The notes: a model not told the origin generated them from the sequence alone. Shown: positions 17,145-26,028, counted from the stretch's first letter. The stretch is DNA of 64,000 bases from an uncultured Paracoccaceae bacterium (GCA_947503965.1 CANNFU010000011.1:55279-119278), one strand, 5' to 3'. Translations and numbers: made by a program.

Positions 17145-17912
17145 TCAGGGCTGGCGCCGGGCAAAGATATCGCCCGAGTTGGACTCTTGCGGTAATCGCA
17201 TCAGATCATCGCGGATCGTGTCAGCATCCACCCAAGTATCATAGGTCAGCACGTGATCTTCACCCAGGCTCAGGTTGAACGTGTAGTTACCCAGCCGCAT
17301 CAACCGCATCACGCAGCGCAATGCCACGTCTTTTTGAATCGTCGTGAACTCAAAAGACAATGCAGGGATCGGCGTGGTCAGCCCATCCAATACGTCCGCT
17401 TCAAATCCTTCTACATCAATCTTTATAAAATCGGGCACACCATGCGCGGCGATCAGATGATCCAAGGTTGTCACCGGAACGCATATTTCGCTGTCCCATT
17501 CCTGACCCCGCCATAGGGCCGCATCGCGCGCCGCAGAAATCAAGGCGGGCGACGCAGTTGTGATCGTGGGGTTGTCAGAATTGACGAAAAGACTGATCGT
17601 TCCGGGCTTGGCCCCTACAGCCTCGCATCGCAAGGCGACATTGTCCGTCTTGCCGTAAAGCAATCGCAGCGCACGGAAGACACGTGGTTGTGGTTCAACC
17701 ACTACAACTGATGCACCCAATCGCAGAAAACTGCCCGCCCGATCACCGATATGTGCGCCGATATCAAAGGCCAGGCCACCGGGCGCAATGAACTGCGCAT
17801 TCAACTTGTCCATGCGTGCGGTACGTGCGCTATCGCGATAATAGACATCGAACGACCGCCCAAGTGCTGTTGTCTTGGCCGGTTTTGGGTCGCGGGAAAG
17901 GGTCTGGGTCAT
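17145..17912 (-). CDS. FkbM-family SAM-dependent methyltransferase
   Basis: A 255-residue soluble methyltransferase. The SAM-binding motif I is LAFDIGAHIGDRAGSFLRLG (about 47-66), then VVVVEPQP. The FkbM signature FIKIDVEGFEADVLDGL lies at about 165-181. FkbM enzymes O-methylate sugars or polyketides, and here they sit downstream of a glycosyltransferase, so a glycan substrate is plausible. It is the last gene of a five-gene leftward operon, four bases after the GT4 stop. The ATG at 17912 is set by this spacing. Confidence 0.88.
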   Translation of the reverse strand: MTQTLSRDPKPAKTTALGRSFDVYYRDSARTARMDKLNAQFIAPGGLAFDIGAHIGDRAGSFLRLGASVVVVEPQPRVFRALRLLYGKTDNVALRCEAVGAKPGTISLFVNSDNPTITTASPALISAARDAALWRGQEWDSEICVPVTTLDHLIAAHGVPDFIKIDVEGFEADVLDGLTTPIPALSFEFTTIQKDVALRCVMRLMRLGNYTFNLSLGEDHVLTYDTWVDADTIRDDLMRLPQESNSGDIFARRQP

Positions 17913-17916
17913 GTTT

Positions 17917-18978
17917 TTATCGGCTCTGCTCTGAAAGGGTTTGTGTAACTGCATCCGAAATGATTGCAGCGGTTTCGTGCCATCCAGGTCGTTGCTGGCC
18001 CGCCTGGAGGGATGCCTGTGCACAGGCTTGTCTGACATCGGCGTCAGACAGCAGCGCACGCAAGGCGGCGGCAAACGCGGCCGGATCATCAGGGGGAACC
18101 AGCCGTCCCGCCCGCGGCGGCACGGTGTCCGCAACCGCGCCAGCATCACACGAGACAATCGGTAAGCCATGCACAAGAGCTTCGTCAAAGACGATCCCGT
18201 AACCTTCGTAGCGTGTTGCGAGCGCAAAGATCGTGGCCTGTTTGTAAAGGCCGGACAACTCATCCTGCGCCAGCTGACCGGCAAGCGTGACTCGGTCCGA
18301 AAATGCCAAAGATATCCGTAAGTCGTTCAGCAGGCGCGAATGATCCTGATCCAGCGCAGCCCCGACGATTACCGCTTGCCATTGCAGATCAGCGATGCCC
18401 GACAGTGCACGCAACAACACATCATGCCCCTTTCGGGGAAGCTGAATTCCAACGGACAGGATCAGCGGCGGCTTCATTGTATGCGCTGGCCCATGGGGTT
18501 GATCAATGCCCGGACGGGCAATCACGATCATATCGGCGGGGACGTCGTAATCCGATGTCAGGATCTGGCCCGTATGCGGGCTGGGCACAAGCACTTTGCT
18601 GACATATGACATATTGCGCTGTTCGGTGTTATGCAGCGACGCGCGCCGTGCCGCGCTCAGGCCGCTTTCCTTGGCCAAGGGGTGATGTACCAACGCGATG
18701 ATGGGGGCCTTCACATTGGCGACCCCGGCTGGATCAAGCGCGCCAAAGGCCAACCCATCAATGATGACCGGCTGGTCCTGCGGCACGTCGCGCAGCAGTT
18801 GCAACGCCTCGGCCATATCCTGTGGCGATGGGTCGGGGAACCCGGCAGGCAGTGCGATGTGGTCGACTGTCCATCCCAGATCCCGCAGTTCCTGCATGAC
18901 ACGCCGGTCATAGATGTAGCCGCCCGTCAACGTCATCAGATCCCCCGGGACGGCAAAGGCGATACGGCCCCGGGTCAT
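17917..18978 (-). CDS. Glycosyltransferase family 4
   Basis: A 353-residue retaining glycosyltransferase of GT-B fold. The C-terminal domain holds the E-x7-E motif EGYGIVFDEALVHGLPIVSCDAGAVAD (split over about 265-290), which binds the nucleotide-sugar donor. ILSVGIQLPRKGHDVLLRAL opens that domain. The N-terminal lobe starts GRIAFAVPGDLMTLTGGYIY. No membrane helix is present, so it acts at the cytoplasmic face. The start overlaps the YbhN-like stop by four bases (ATGA), showing tight coupling. The acceptor is unknown; the adjacent lipid-type genes suggest a glycolipid. Confidence 0.88.
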   Translation of the reverse strand: MTRGRIAFAVPGDLMTLTGGYIYDRRVMQELRDLGWTVDHIALPAGFPDPSPQDMAEALQLLRDVPQDQPVIIDGLAFGALDPAGVANVKAPIIALVHHPLAKESGLSAARRASLHNTEQRNMSYVSKVLVPSPHTGQILTSDYDVPADMIVIARPGIDQPHGPAHTMKPPLILSVGIQLPRKGHDVLLRALSGIADLQWQAVIVGAALDQDHSRLLNDLRISLAFSDRVTLAGQLAQDELSGLYKQATIFALATRYEGYGIVFDEALVHGLPIVSCDAGAVADTVPPRAGRLVPPDDPAAFAAALRALLSDADVRQACAQASLQAGQQRPGWHETAAIISDAVTQTLSEQSR

Positions 18979-19901
18979 TTCATCACCATGACAGCGAACC
19001 CAGGTATAGCGCCCAGGAGCATGGCAATACCAAACAGCACACTTGTCGCGACCGCCTCTGTCATGGGAATTCCAGCGAGGGGCAACAGGATCGCAGCACT
19101 GCCTTCGCGTACGCCCCAACCGCTGACCGTCAACGGGATCAGCATCGTGAAGAGGATCAAAGGCACAATGGCAAACAGCGCGGCAAAAGACAGCGGCTGC
19201 CCCACCGCCCAACCGCAGAACCCAAAGGCTGCAAGATTGCACAATGTGATCATCACGCCCAGACCAACTTGTGCGGGCAAAACATCGCGTGAGAACAAGG
19301 CGCGCATGGCCATGTCCACCCAGCGCGATGCGGTGGGTTGCAAATCGCGCAAGCGCCCGCGCAAAATAAGAACAAATAATGTGGCAAGGATAGCGACGCC
19401 GATCATAAGGCCGATCACGGCTGCATAGCTGCGCGGCCAATCCAGCCCACCCTCCCACAGATACGTCACGATGAAGGAGCAGCTGAGAACCGCAAACATT
19501 GCGATCTGCCCGGCCAACCTTTCCATACCGACCGCCAGACCAGAGACGGCCAGACCAACCGCGGACCGGGCACGCACGGCCCGCGCCGCATCACCGATGA
19601 ACCCGCCCGGCAATGACTGATTCACCGCTTGCGCCATGAAGTACTCCCGCACCGCCATCGGCAGGGACAACCTCTGCCCCAACGCGGCTGCCGTGACCTT
19701 CCAGCGACAGGCTGACAGAAGAGTCTGACAGATCAGCGCGACTACGGCTGCCATGATCCACCCCGGTTGAGCATCTGCAAGCGTGCGCGCAATCCCGGGT
19801 CCATCAGCCGCATGCCACAGCATGATCAGCAACGCGCCGGTGATGATAAACTGCCCCGTTCTCCAGACGACAGGCGGTAAGGAGGCGGCAACGGACGTCA
19901 C
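18975..19901 (-). CDS. YbhN-like/lysylphosphatidylglycerol synthase membrane-domain protein
   Basis: A 308-residue integral membrane protein with about eight hydrophobic helices. Characteristic segments are the polar FMAQAVNQSLPGGFIGDAAR (about 88-107) and LTVSGWGVREGSAAILLPL (about 258-276), both seen in the MprF/UPF0104 flippase-like domain. There is no catalytic LPG synthase domain. Proteins of this kind are thought to move lipids or glycolipids across the inner membrane. ATGA overlaps link it to the genes on both sides, consistent with one membrane lipid or glycan assembly unit. Confidence 0.85.
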   Translation of the reverse strand: MTSVAASLPPVVWRTGQFIITGALLIMLWHAADGPGIARTLADAQPGWIMAAVVALICQTLLSACRWKVTAAALGQRLSLPMAVREYFMAQAVNQSLPGGFIGDAARAVRARSAVGLAVSGLAVGMERLAGQIAMFAVLSCSFIVTYLWEGGLDWPRSYAAVIGLMIGVAILATLFVLILRGRLRDLQPTASRWVDMAMRALFSRDVLPAQVGLGVMITLCNLAAFGFCGWAVGQPLSFAALFAIVPLILFTMLIPLTVSGWGVREGSAAILLPLAGIPMTEAVATSVLFGIAMLLGAIPGFAVMVMK

Positions 19902-21550
19902 GGTCTCACCTCTGCGGTTTGCGCGGAAGACAGGGACCGCAGCATGTGCGCCCGCATATCGGCCATTGACCGGACTTGTGTCGTGTCGTCAGGGATCAAG
20001 CCGGGCTGGAACCCGGCGTCAGACAAGGCGTCGACCAGGTGTGCGGGTCCGATCACGTGCATCGGCACATGAGGCCGTTCATCCAACGCAATGAAACCAG
20101 CCGCCTGATGATCACCGATCACGATAAGCAGGGGTGGATCCTCGGCGTGCAACGCCGCATAGGCAAAAACGACCTGCAGCGCGTAGTCCACGGCGAGCCG
20201 GTATTGCGCGCGCACCCGGTCGTGATCTTTCCACACCTCCCGGGGTGTATCGCTTGTCGCCATCAGGTCGTTGAAAACTGTACCATCGCCCAGCGCATCC
20301 CACGGCATCAGGCTTGGTACGGGCACCCAGGGGGCGTGCGACGACCCCGTTGCCAATTGCACAAAAAGCCGCGCGTCGTCGGGGGCCTTGGCCGGCAACA
20401 GTCGATCCATCGCCGCAAAGGTAAACTGATCCGGCATTGTCACCCAGTTCAAAGGCAGCCCCGCATATCCAAGGTCCTGCGCCGCCAAGATCGTATCAAA
20501 GCCCATCAACTGCGCCTCGGGCCAGTCGAGTGTGATTTGCGGCATGACGGCAGCAGTGTGGAAACCTGCCTTGCGGGCGAGGTGGAACAGGGTTTGTCGC
20601 CCGCTGCTTAATGCAGCGCCATAGGCGGTCTGGTTGTCGATCCACAAACCGTTGGCAAAGGTCGAATGCGCAAGCCAGCTTTGGCCGCCTTGCGTGGGCG
20701 ACCTGAGCAAGGTGGACGACATCGACAGGCCCAGATTTTGCAGATCCTGTTGTGCCGCCTTTAAGGTTTCGCGATGCAGATCGGCATAAAACGGGGTATC
20801 GAGGCTTGTCCGTCCATAGCTTTCGACAAAAACCACAACAACGTCGCGATCCACCAGATCGAACAGGTTTGGCTGGTTTGCAAACGGGTCCTGCTGTGCT
20901 GCCTGCCGGAAAGCGCGCAGATCAACCCATGTTTTTTGTGCCGTCTCCACCCGCTCTGCGCCGATGCGGGCGGTGAAAGCAGTGGCAGGTATATTATAGG
21001 GCAGCGACCAACGACCCATCTTCTGGCCAACATCTGCAATCACCAGCGCGGTTGCGATCACGGCACCCAGACCGGCCAGCAGCGCTACAATCCTGTGGCG
21101 CTGCAGCCGCGACCAAACACGGCAGGCCCACCATAGCGCGGCAAGCAATCCGGCGACGGCCAGAACGAACGAACCAACCGCCACGCTGGCAGCGACCTGT
21201 CCGAAAGCACCCACAACAAGGTCATGAAGTGACGTCACCAGAGGCAAATCCGACACCGGATTAAACCCCCTGCTCAGGCTTTTGAACATCACGAAATCCG
21301 CGAATTTCAACGCGGCAATCACCACAAGCACCAATACCAGCAGCATCCGCAGACACGCACCCGCACGGCCAGGCCCGATTGCGATGAGCGCCAGCACGAT
21401 TGCGGGCAGTTCAAGCGGAAAGACCAGCAGCGCATCCCAGGCCATCGCTGCGGGATGATTGGGCTGGATCAGCACAATATGCATAAGCCCAGCGGCAAGG
21501 AGCATCATCAGAATGCTTCGCACGGGTATCATGTCGCGAAATCGCATCAT
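19898..21550 (-). CDS. Membrane-anchored sulfatase-family (LTA synthase/EptA-like) protein
   Basis: A 550-residue protein with about five N-terminal membrane helices (residues 10-190) and a C-terminal alkaline-phosphatase-superfamily domain. VVVVFVESYGRTSLD carries the first metal-ligand Glu; GGQSWLAHSTFANG lies where the Thr/Ser nucleophile is expected; VIGDHQAAGF holds the Asp-His metal ligands near the C-terminus. Relatives transfer phosphoglycerol or phosphoethanolamine to lipids or glucans on the periplasmic side. The ATG at 21550 overlaps the upstream stop (ATGA). The substituent it transfers is not predictable. Confidence 0.82.
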   Translation of the reverse strand: MMRFRDMIPVRSILMMLLAAGLMHIVLIQPNHPAAMAWDALLVFPLELPAIVLALIAIGPGRAGACLRMLLVLVLVVIAALKFADFVMFKSLSRGFNPVSDLPLVTSLHDLVVGAFGQVAASVAVGSFVLAVAGLLAALWWACRVWSRLQRHRIVALLAGLGAVIATALVIADVGQKMGRWSLPYNIPATAFTARIGAERVETAQKTWVDLRAFRQAAQQDPFANQPNLFDLVDRDVVVVFVESYGRTSLDTPFYADLHRETLKAAQQDLQNLGLSMSSTLLRSPTQGGQSWLAHSTFANGLWIDNQTAYGAALSSGRQTLFHLARKAGFHTAAVMPQITLDWPEAQLMGFDTILAAQDLGYAGLPLNWVTMPDQFTFAAMDRLLPAKAPDDARLFVQLATGSSHAPWVPVPSLMPWDALGDGTVFNDLMATSDTPREVWKDHDRVRAQYRLAVDYALQVVFAYAALHAEDPPLLIVIGDHQAAGFIALDERPHVPMHVIGPAHLVDALSDAGFQPGLIPDDTTQVRSMADMRAHMLRSLSSAQTAEVRP

Positions 21551-22308
21551 GTGGATTGCTGCCTCAACCAGAAGATATCGCGCCCGAACGACCACAAAAG
21601 CGCAAGTGTCACAGCCGAAATGACCAGATTAAGCCGCCCATCCGCCAACACCGGTACCTGAAGTGCAATCAGGGCCGCAATCTGGAAGACACATACAGCT
21701 TTGCGGCTGAACCTGTCTGGCAAAGGGCGATTTAGCCAAGGCAAAATCATCCGGGCCAAACCGAACAGATAGTACGGCAACCCCAACAACACGACATAGA
21801 CCCCCGCCGCCCCGTTTACTGCAGCCATGACCGCCAACACCAGGGCAAAGGCCGCGTCGACCTCGACATCGAAGCGGGCCCCGAAATCTGAAGCGAGCCC
21901 CTGCTTGCGCGCCAGCCAGCCATCGACACCATCCAGAGACAAAGCCAAAATCGCCAGCGTAAAGGTGGCCCATGTTGGCGAAAGCCCTTGCAGAAGCGCA
22001 ATAAACAACATGGCAACAATCACCAGCCTGCAGAGCGTCGCCAGATTGCATAGGCCAAGTACCGCATGGGGATAATCAGCTGATAAGCGGTGCGCTGCCC
22101 AAATGACCGCAAAAAGATAAACGATCAGGCCAATCACCAACGCAAATGTCAGACCCGGCTGTGGCCCGATCAGGATCAGACTGCCAAGAAGCAGAAACAC
22201 GGCGCCAACACTGGCGGCAACAACAAATGTACCAACAGGCGATAAGGCAACAGGACCAGATGCGGCCAGACCAACATCTTTGAACAGGTTTAAGCGTACG
22301 GTTTTCAT
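21547..22308 (-). CDS. CDP-alcohol phosphatidyltransferase family membrane enzyme
   Basis: A 253-residue inner-membrane protein with about six or seven helices. It carries the complete catalytic motif D-x2-DG-x2-AR-x8-G-x3-D-x3-D, with D126, D129, G130, A133, R134, G143, D147 and D151 (SLDGVDGWLARKQG onward). This motif binds CDP-activated alcohols and the metal ion. The product may be a phospholipid or a phosphodiester-linked polyol. A soluble-looking N-terminus of about 30 residues precedes the first helix. It is the first gene of the leftward operon, and its promoter must lie in the interval with the dyad at 22338. Confidence 0.9.
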   Translation of the reverse strand: MKTVRLNLFKDVGLAASGPVALSPVGTFVVAASVGAVFLLLGSLILIGPQPGLTFALVIGLIVYLFAVIWAAHRLSADYPHAVLGLCNLATLCRLVIVAMLFIALLQGLSPTWATFTLAILALSLDGVDGWLARKQGLASDFGARFDVEVDAAFALVLAVMAAVNGAAGVYVVLLGLPYYLFGLARMILPWLNRPLPDRFSRKAVCVFQIAALIALQVPVLADGRLNLVISAVTLALLWSFGRDIFWLRQQST

Positions 22309-22337
22309 GGCATGTTCTTTTTTTTTGGTGTGTCTGA

Positions 22338-22368
22338 GAATAATACGCCCCGGCGCCGCGTATTATTC
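22338..22368. promoter_or_regulatory. Perfect 10-bp inverted repeat in a divergent promoter
   Basis: GAATAATACG (22338-22347) and CGTATTATTC (22359-22368) flank an 11-base GC-rich centre. The repeat sits in the 90-base interval between the divergent CDP-alcohol phosphotransferase and cytochrome b561 genes, so it could be one operator serving both. A related half-site, CGTATTAT, occurs at 25592-25599 upstream of the PTPS-like gene, where no second arm is evident. Confidence 0.55.
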
Positions 22369-22398
22369 TTGAACATGCAAACAATAGGAGCGCAAAAG

Positions 22399-22953
22399 AT
22401 GACTGCGGCAACCAAAAAATATAGCGGAACATCCCGCCTGATCCATTGGATCATGGCAATCCTGATCATTATGATGATCCCCGTGGGCTTTCTTATGGTT
22501 CAGGAGGGACTAAGCAGGTCGTTGCAAAACACGCTTTTCATTACGCACAAGAATGTCGGCGTCCTGCTTTTGATCCTGATATTCGTGCGTTTGTTCAACC
22601 GTTGGCGCAATCCACCGCATCTAGAGCCTGTCGAATTGGCCCCTATACAGGAATTTGCCGCGCGCATGACCCATATCGGACTTTACGCGCTGCTCTTGAT
22701 TATGCCGCTGGCAGGCTATGTTCGCGTAAGGGCAGGAGGTTTTCCGATCGAGGCTTTGGGCGCGCTTGGGATGCCGACATTGGTACCGCGATCAGAAGCG
22801 TTGGCCGAAGCGGCGAAGATGGTTCATTTCTATGGGGCTTATGCCATCACCGCCCTGATCTTGATGCATATCGGGGCTGCCTGTTTTCACGGCCTTGTAC
22901 GTAAAGACGGCGTGTTTTCACGCATCTGGCCACCTGTTGGCAAGGGTGTTTAA
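22399..22953 (+). CDS. Cytochrome b561-type di-heme membrane protein (first of two)
   Basis: A 184-residue protein with four membrane helices. It carries the haem-ligand histidines typical of the prokaryotic b561/CybB group: SRLIHWIMA in helix one, FITHKNVGVL in helix two, MVHFYGAYA and LMHIGAACFHG in helices three and four. These proteins exchange electrons with quinone or periplasmic partners. AGGAG at 22386-22390 defines the ATG at 22399. It starts the rightward unit opposite the CDP-alcohol phosphotransferase operon. A paralogue lies at 30577-31143. Confidence 0.9.
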   Translation: MTAATKKYSGTSRLIHWIMAILIIMMIPVGFLMVQEGLSRSLQNTLFITHKNVGVLLLILIFVRLFNRWRNPPHLEPVELAPIQEFAARMTHIGLYALLLIMPLAGYVRVRAGGFPIEALGALGMPTLVPRSEALAEAAKMVHFYGAYAITALILMHIGAACFHGLVRKDGVFSRIWPPVGKGV

Positions 22954-23022
22954 GGGGCAGCTTTGGTCTAACCGAACAAGCCTGATTTAAGTCTCTCCGA
23001 AAAGCGATCAAGGAAGCACCAC

Positions 23023-24594
23023 GTGTCAGTAGCGGAACAAATCACAAAGCACAGCGGTCGAGCGCGTAACTTGACCCATTCACCGCTTGTTGGCTTTATT
23101 GGTCTGAACCTGCTTTTGTCATTGGCCGTCTTTGGCGCCTTCGTTGCCTCGGTCGATCACTGGAATGCAGCGGCAGTTCTGATTGCCATTCTGATCCTCG
23201 TGAATGCCGTGTGGATTTCCGGCGGCGCCGCGACCGCGATACTGGGCTTGTTGTTGCCAAAAGAGCGAACGCCAGCAGCGCCAATATCTTGGCAACCAAG
23301 TGAAAAAACAGCCATCCTTATTACATTATGCGGGGAAGACCCCGAACCCCTGGCGGCTTATCTTGCATGTTTTGTGCGTGGTTTGACCAAGGCAGACCTT
23401 GCCGCAAAAACCGAGGTCTTCGTTCTTTCGGACACATCCGGAAATGCGCAGGTCGGCCGGGAACATGCAGCGCTGCAACCACTGATCGATGCAGGGCTGA
23501 TCACCTATCGGCGCAGGACCGCAAATACCGGCAAAAAGCCCGGTAACATTGCTGACTGGCTGCACACCCATGGCGACCGGTTCGCCTATATGGTGATCAA
23601 GGACGCCGACAGCCGGATGACGCCAGCCAGCATCAAAGAGATGATCTGGCGATTAGAGCACCAACCCAACACCGGTCTGTTGCAGGCAGGCATCGCATTG
23701 ATCCCGGGGCGCACGCGCTTTGGCAAACATCAGCGCATCGCATCGCGATTGCTATCGCGGAATTTCGGGCGCGGGTTTGCCGCGTGGTCAGGCAAGACCT
23801 CGAATTATTGGGGGCACAATGCAATCATGCGCATCACCGCCTTTCGCAACGCTGCCAAACTGCCTGACCTGCCCGGTCGCGCACCGCTTGGCGGTGCCAT
23901 CCTGAGCCATGATTTTGTTGAAGCTGCCTGGATGCGGCGCGCAGGCTGGGACATTGTTCTTGCCCCCGACATTCAAGGCAGTGCCGAGGATGCGCCACAA
24001 ACGCTAGATGCCTTCTTCCGTCGGGACCGGCGCTGGTGCCAGGGGAATCTGCAGCATCTGCGCGTACTTGGCAGCCCCGGTTTGCACGCGCTTAGCCGGT
24101 TTCACTTCATCACAGGCGTTTTCAGTTATCTGGCGGGCCCAATCTGGCTTTTGGCAGTCGCCTTGTTGAGCTTCGGCGTGATTTCCGTATCAGGCGTCGC
24201 CCCGGTACTTATGGTCATCGCTGCTTTGCTGGCACCAAAGATCTGCGCGTTGATTGACCTTCTGCCGCGCGCGCGCACCTGGCGCAGACGCCGTGTCATA
24301 TTGCGGGCCTCTTTGGCTGAACTGTTTGTATCTGCCCTGATCGCACCCCTGATGCTCATCCGTCATGCCGGCGCTGTCATTTCGATCCTTTTGGGACACG
24401 ATTGTGGTTGGAAATCCGCACGCCGACAACGCTTGCAAATTCCTCCTGGCTGGATCGAGGGCGCTGCAGGTGCGTTGCTGCTCGCGACCGCCATGACAAG
24501 CGACATCGCGGGCGCGCCCTGGCTGGCAGCGATCTATCTTCCTTTGATCAGTGCCCCGGTTCTGGTGCCAATATTGAACAGAGGTGTATCATGA
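23023..24594 (+). CDS. OpgH-like family 2 glycosyltransferase (shorter paralogue)
   Basis: A 523-residue processive GT2 enzyme of the glucan glucosyltransferase H type. Two helices near residues 20-75 precede the catalytic domain, which holds KDADSRMTPAS (the DxD site), SHDFVEAAWMRRAGW and RRDRRWCQGNLQHL (the R/QxxRW-type acceptor site). Further helices follow (about 360-520). It is about 100 residues shorter than the second copy at 33485-35380 and lacks an opgG partner, so it may make a different glycan. GTG start with AAGGAAG ahead of it. Confidence 0.85.
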   Translation: MSVAEQITKHSGRARNLTHSPLVGFIGLNLLLSLAVFGAFVASVDHWNAAAVLIAILILVNAVWISGGAATAILGLLLPKERTPAAPISWQPSEKTAILITLCGEDPEPLAAYLACFVRGLTKADLAAKTEVFVLSDTSGNAQVGREHAALQPLIDAGLITYRRRTANTGKKPGNIADWLHTHGDRFAYMVIKDADSRMTPASIKEMIWRLEHQPNTGLLQAGIALIPGRTRFGKHQRIASRLLSRNFGRGFAAWSGKTSNYWGHNAIMRITAFRNAAKLPDLPGRAPLGGAILSHDFVEAAWMRRAGWDIVLAPDIQGSAEDAPQTLDAFFRRDRRWCQGNLQHLRVLGSPGLHALSRFHFITGVFSYLAGPIWLLAVALLSFGVISVSGVAPVLMVIAALLAPKICALIDLLPRARTWRRRRVILRASLAELFVSALIAPLMLIRHAGAVISILLGHDCGWKSARRQRLQIPPGWIEGAAGALLLATAMTSDIAGAPWLAAIYLPLISAPVLVPILNRGVS

Positions 24595-24728
24595 AGCGCC
24601 GTGATTGTTTGGTGAGCGCCGCGGCAATTCTGCCGCTCGCGAGCCGGAGAGCGAACAAAGGCGCACTGCTGCGTCCGGTTTGGCAGTATCCTTGGGCACC
24701 GGTCCGTGACAGGGGGTGCGCGTCATGA
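24591..24728 (+). CDS. 45-residue open frame coupled to the glycosyltransferase
   Basis: The ATG overlaps the glycosyltransferase stop (ATGA) and has GAGGTG just upstream, so translation is plausible. The product starts MKRRDCLVSAAAILPLAS, which looks like the beginning of a Tat-type signal, and ends after 45 residues with RDRGCAS. It may be a truncated leftover of a longer exported protein or a genuine small peptide. The downstream DNA encodes the nuclease-like gene on the other strand. Confidence 0.4.
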   Translation: MKRRDCLVSAAAILPLASRRANKGALLRPVWQYPWAPVRDRGCAS

Positions 24729-24748
24729 GCAGTACCCAAATGCAGCAT

Positions 24749-25504
24749 TCAGCGCGGCAGAACGATCTCGGCCAGAAGCGGGCGGTGATCCGAAGCCATG
24801 CGAATGCCGGGCCCATCCAGAACACGCGTCGCGCTGACCAAAGCGGGCGCTGTCGCAAGCACCCGGTCAAGCGGCAGGACAGGGCGCGACACTGGGAACG
24901 TCGCCTTGGCCGGCCCCTTGAAAGCCGTTCCCAACAAACGTGGCGACAGGGCCATGCCGCCCCAAGGCCGCCATTCGTTCAGGTCACCGACCAAAACCGA
25001 TGGAGTGGGGCCCTGACGGAACATATGCTGGCTGATGGTCCGCATCTGCGCCCATCGCAGACCTTGCCACAACGACAAATGCGTGCCGATCAGTCGCAGA
25101 CGCTGGTCGTCGCGTACAAGGTCTGCCACGACCGCACCGCGATGGCATCGCCCCGGCAGATCCAGAAGATTCATCGTATCCAGCGAATAGGACGGGTGCA
25201 CAAAAACGATCACCCCAAGAAACCCGTGGCTGCTCGCCGACCAGCGCCGTTCGGCCGGTGCATGGGCGTAATGCAGGCCGGTTATGCCTTCGATCGCCGC
25301 AATATCCAGAAGCCCCGCGTGGGGCGGACATTCTTCATCGGCCTCTTGCAGGATCAGCGCATCAACCCCGTCAGACCAGACCTCATCCGCGAGTACCTGC
25401 GCAATACGCGCGGGGTCGACGCGCCCATCATTTCCGCGGCAGCGGTGAATGTTCCAGCTGATGCAGGAAAACCGCGCAGGATTGTGTCTTGGTTTTTGCG
25501 TCAT
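24749..25504 (-). CDS. Endonuclease/exonuclease/phosphatase (EEP) family protein
   Basis: A 251-residue EEP-fold phosphodiesterase or phosphatase. Visible motifs are SWNIHRCRG near residue 16, DALILQEAD (the metal-binding Glu), GTHLSLWQG (catalytic His), VGDLNEWRPWGG, and SDHRPLLAEI at the C-terminus (the Asp-His pair). There is no signal peptide. Substrates in this family range from DNA to phosphoinositides and sphingomyelin. Its position between a glycosyltransferase and the pterin-like operon, next to lipid genes, makes a lipid- or phosphodiester-cleaving role possible, but this is only context. It diverges from the PTPS-like gene. Confidence 0.88.
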   Translation of the reverse strand: MTQKPRHNPARFSCISWNIHRCRGNDGRVDPARIAQVLADEVWSDGVDALILQEADEECPPHAGLLDIAAIEGITGLHYAHAPAERRWSASSHGFLGVIVFVHPSYSLDTMNLLDLPGRCHRGAVVADLVRDDQRLRLIGTHLSLWQGLRWAQMRTISQHMFRQGPTPSVLVGDLNEWRPWGGMALSPRLLGTAFKGPAKATFPVSRPVLPLDRVLATAPALVSATRVLDGPGIRMASDHRPLLAEIVLPR

Positions 25505-25631
25505 GCTGAGGCCCCCGGGAAGTTCATGCGCGATTACGCCGCATCAACAGTATCCGTCATGATGTATCGGAAAACGGACAAAGAAAGATATCGTATTATG
25601 TTGAAACCAAATCAAAGAGTTGAGAGACCAT

Positions 25632-26027
25632 ATGTTTGCTGTTGAAGTCCGCGATCACGTGATGATCGCTCACTCCCTGCCATCCCCCGTTTTCGGGCCA
25701 GCGCAGGGTATGCATGGCGCCACATTTGTTGTGGATGCCGCCTTTTTCACCGAGGATCTGGATGAAAACGGGCTTGTTGTTGACATCGGCCTCGCGACCG
25801 AGGCGCTGTCGGCGGCACTTGCCCCGCTGAAATATGCCAATCTGGATGAAGTGCCCGCATTCAAGGGCAAGATCACAACAACCGAATTCCTGTGCCACCA
25901 CATTTGGCAGCAGTTGCGTGATGCGGTTTTGACCACGGGACTGGGTGGCGGCGGTCGGGTGCGGCGGATCAAGGTCTCGCTCGAGGAAAGCCATGTTGCC
26001 CGCGGCTGGTACGAGGCGGACATCTAG
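25632..26027 (+). CDS. 6-pyruvoyl/carboxy-tetrahydropterin synthase (PTPS/QueD)-like protein with altered active site
   Basis: A 131-residue T-fold protein. Family landmarks are FAVEVRDHVMIAHSL at the start, DENGLVVDIG (normally GMVMDF), LKYANLDEVPAF, the ITTTEFLCHHIWQQL helix, and VSLEESHVARGWY near the end. Zinc-ligand His14 and His28 are present. The usual HGH is MHGAT, so the third His is Ala, and the catalytic Cys before it is absent (GPAQGMHG). Normal PTPS or QueD chemistry is therefore unlikely as such. It is the first gene of a six-gene operon with riboflavin-type enzymes. I chose the ATG at 25632 over one at 25620 because of GAGAGACC. Confidence 0.85.
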   Translation: MFAVEVRDHVMIAHSLPSPVFGPAQGMHGATFVVDAAFFTEDLDENGLVVDIGLATEALSAALAPLKYANLDEVPAFKGKITTTEFLCHHIWQQLRDAVLTTGLGGGGRVRRIKVSLEESHVARGWYEADI

Positions 26028-26028
26028 C

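Noticed and set aside
18631..19428. 265-codon plus-strand frame opposite the GT4 and YbhN-like genes
   Set aside because: Shadow of two well-supported coding genes; composition is Arg/Ile-rich without motifs.
24725..25645. Long open frame on the plus strand opposite the EEP-family gene
   Set aside because: It is rich in Arg/Gln/His and has no family features; the minus-strand EEP gene has all its catalytic motifs. High-GC antisense shadow.
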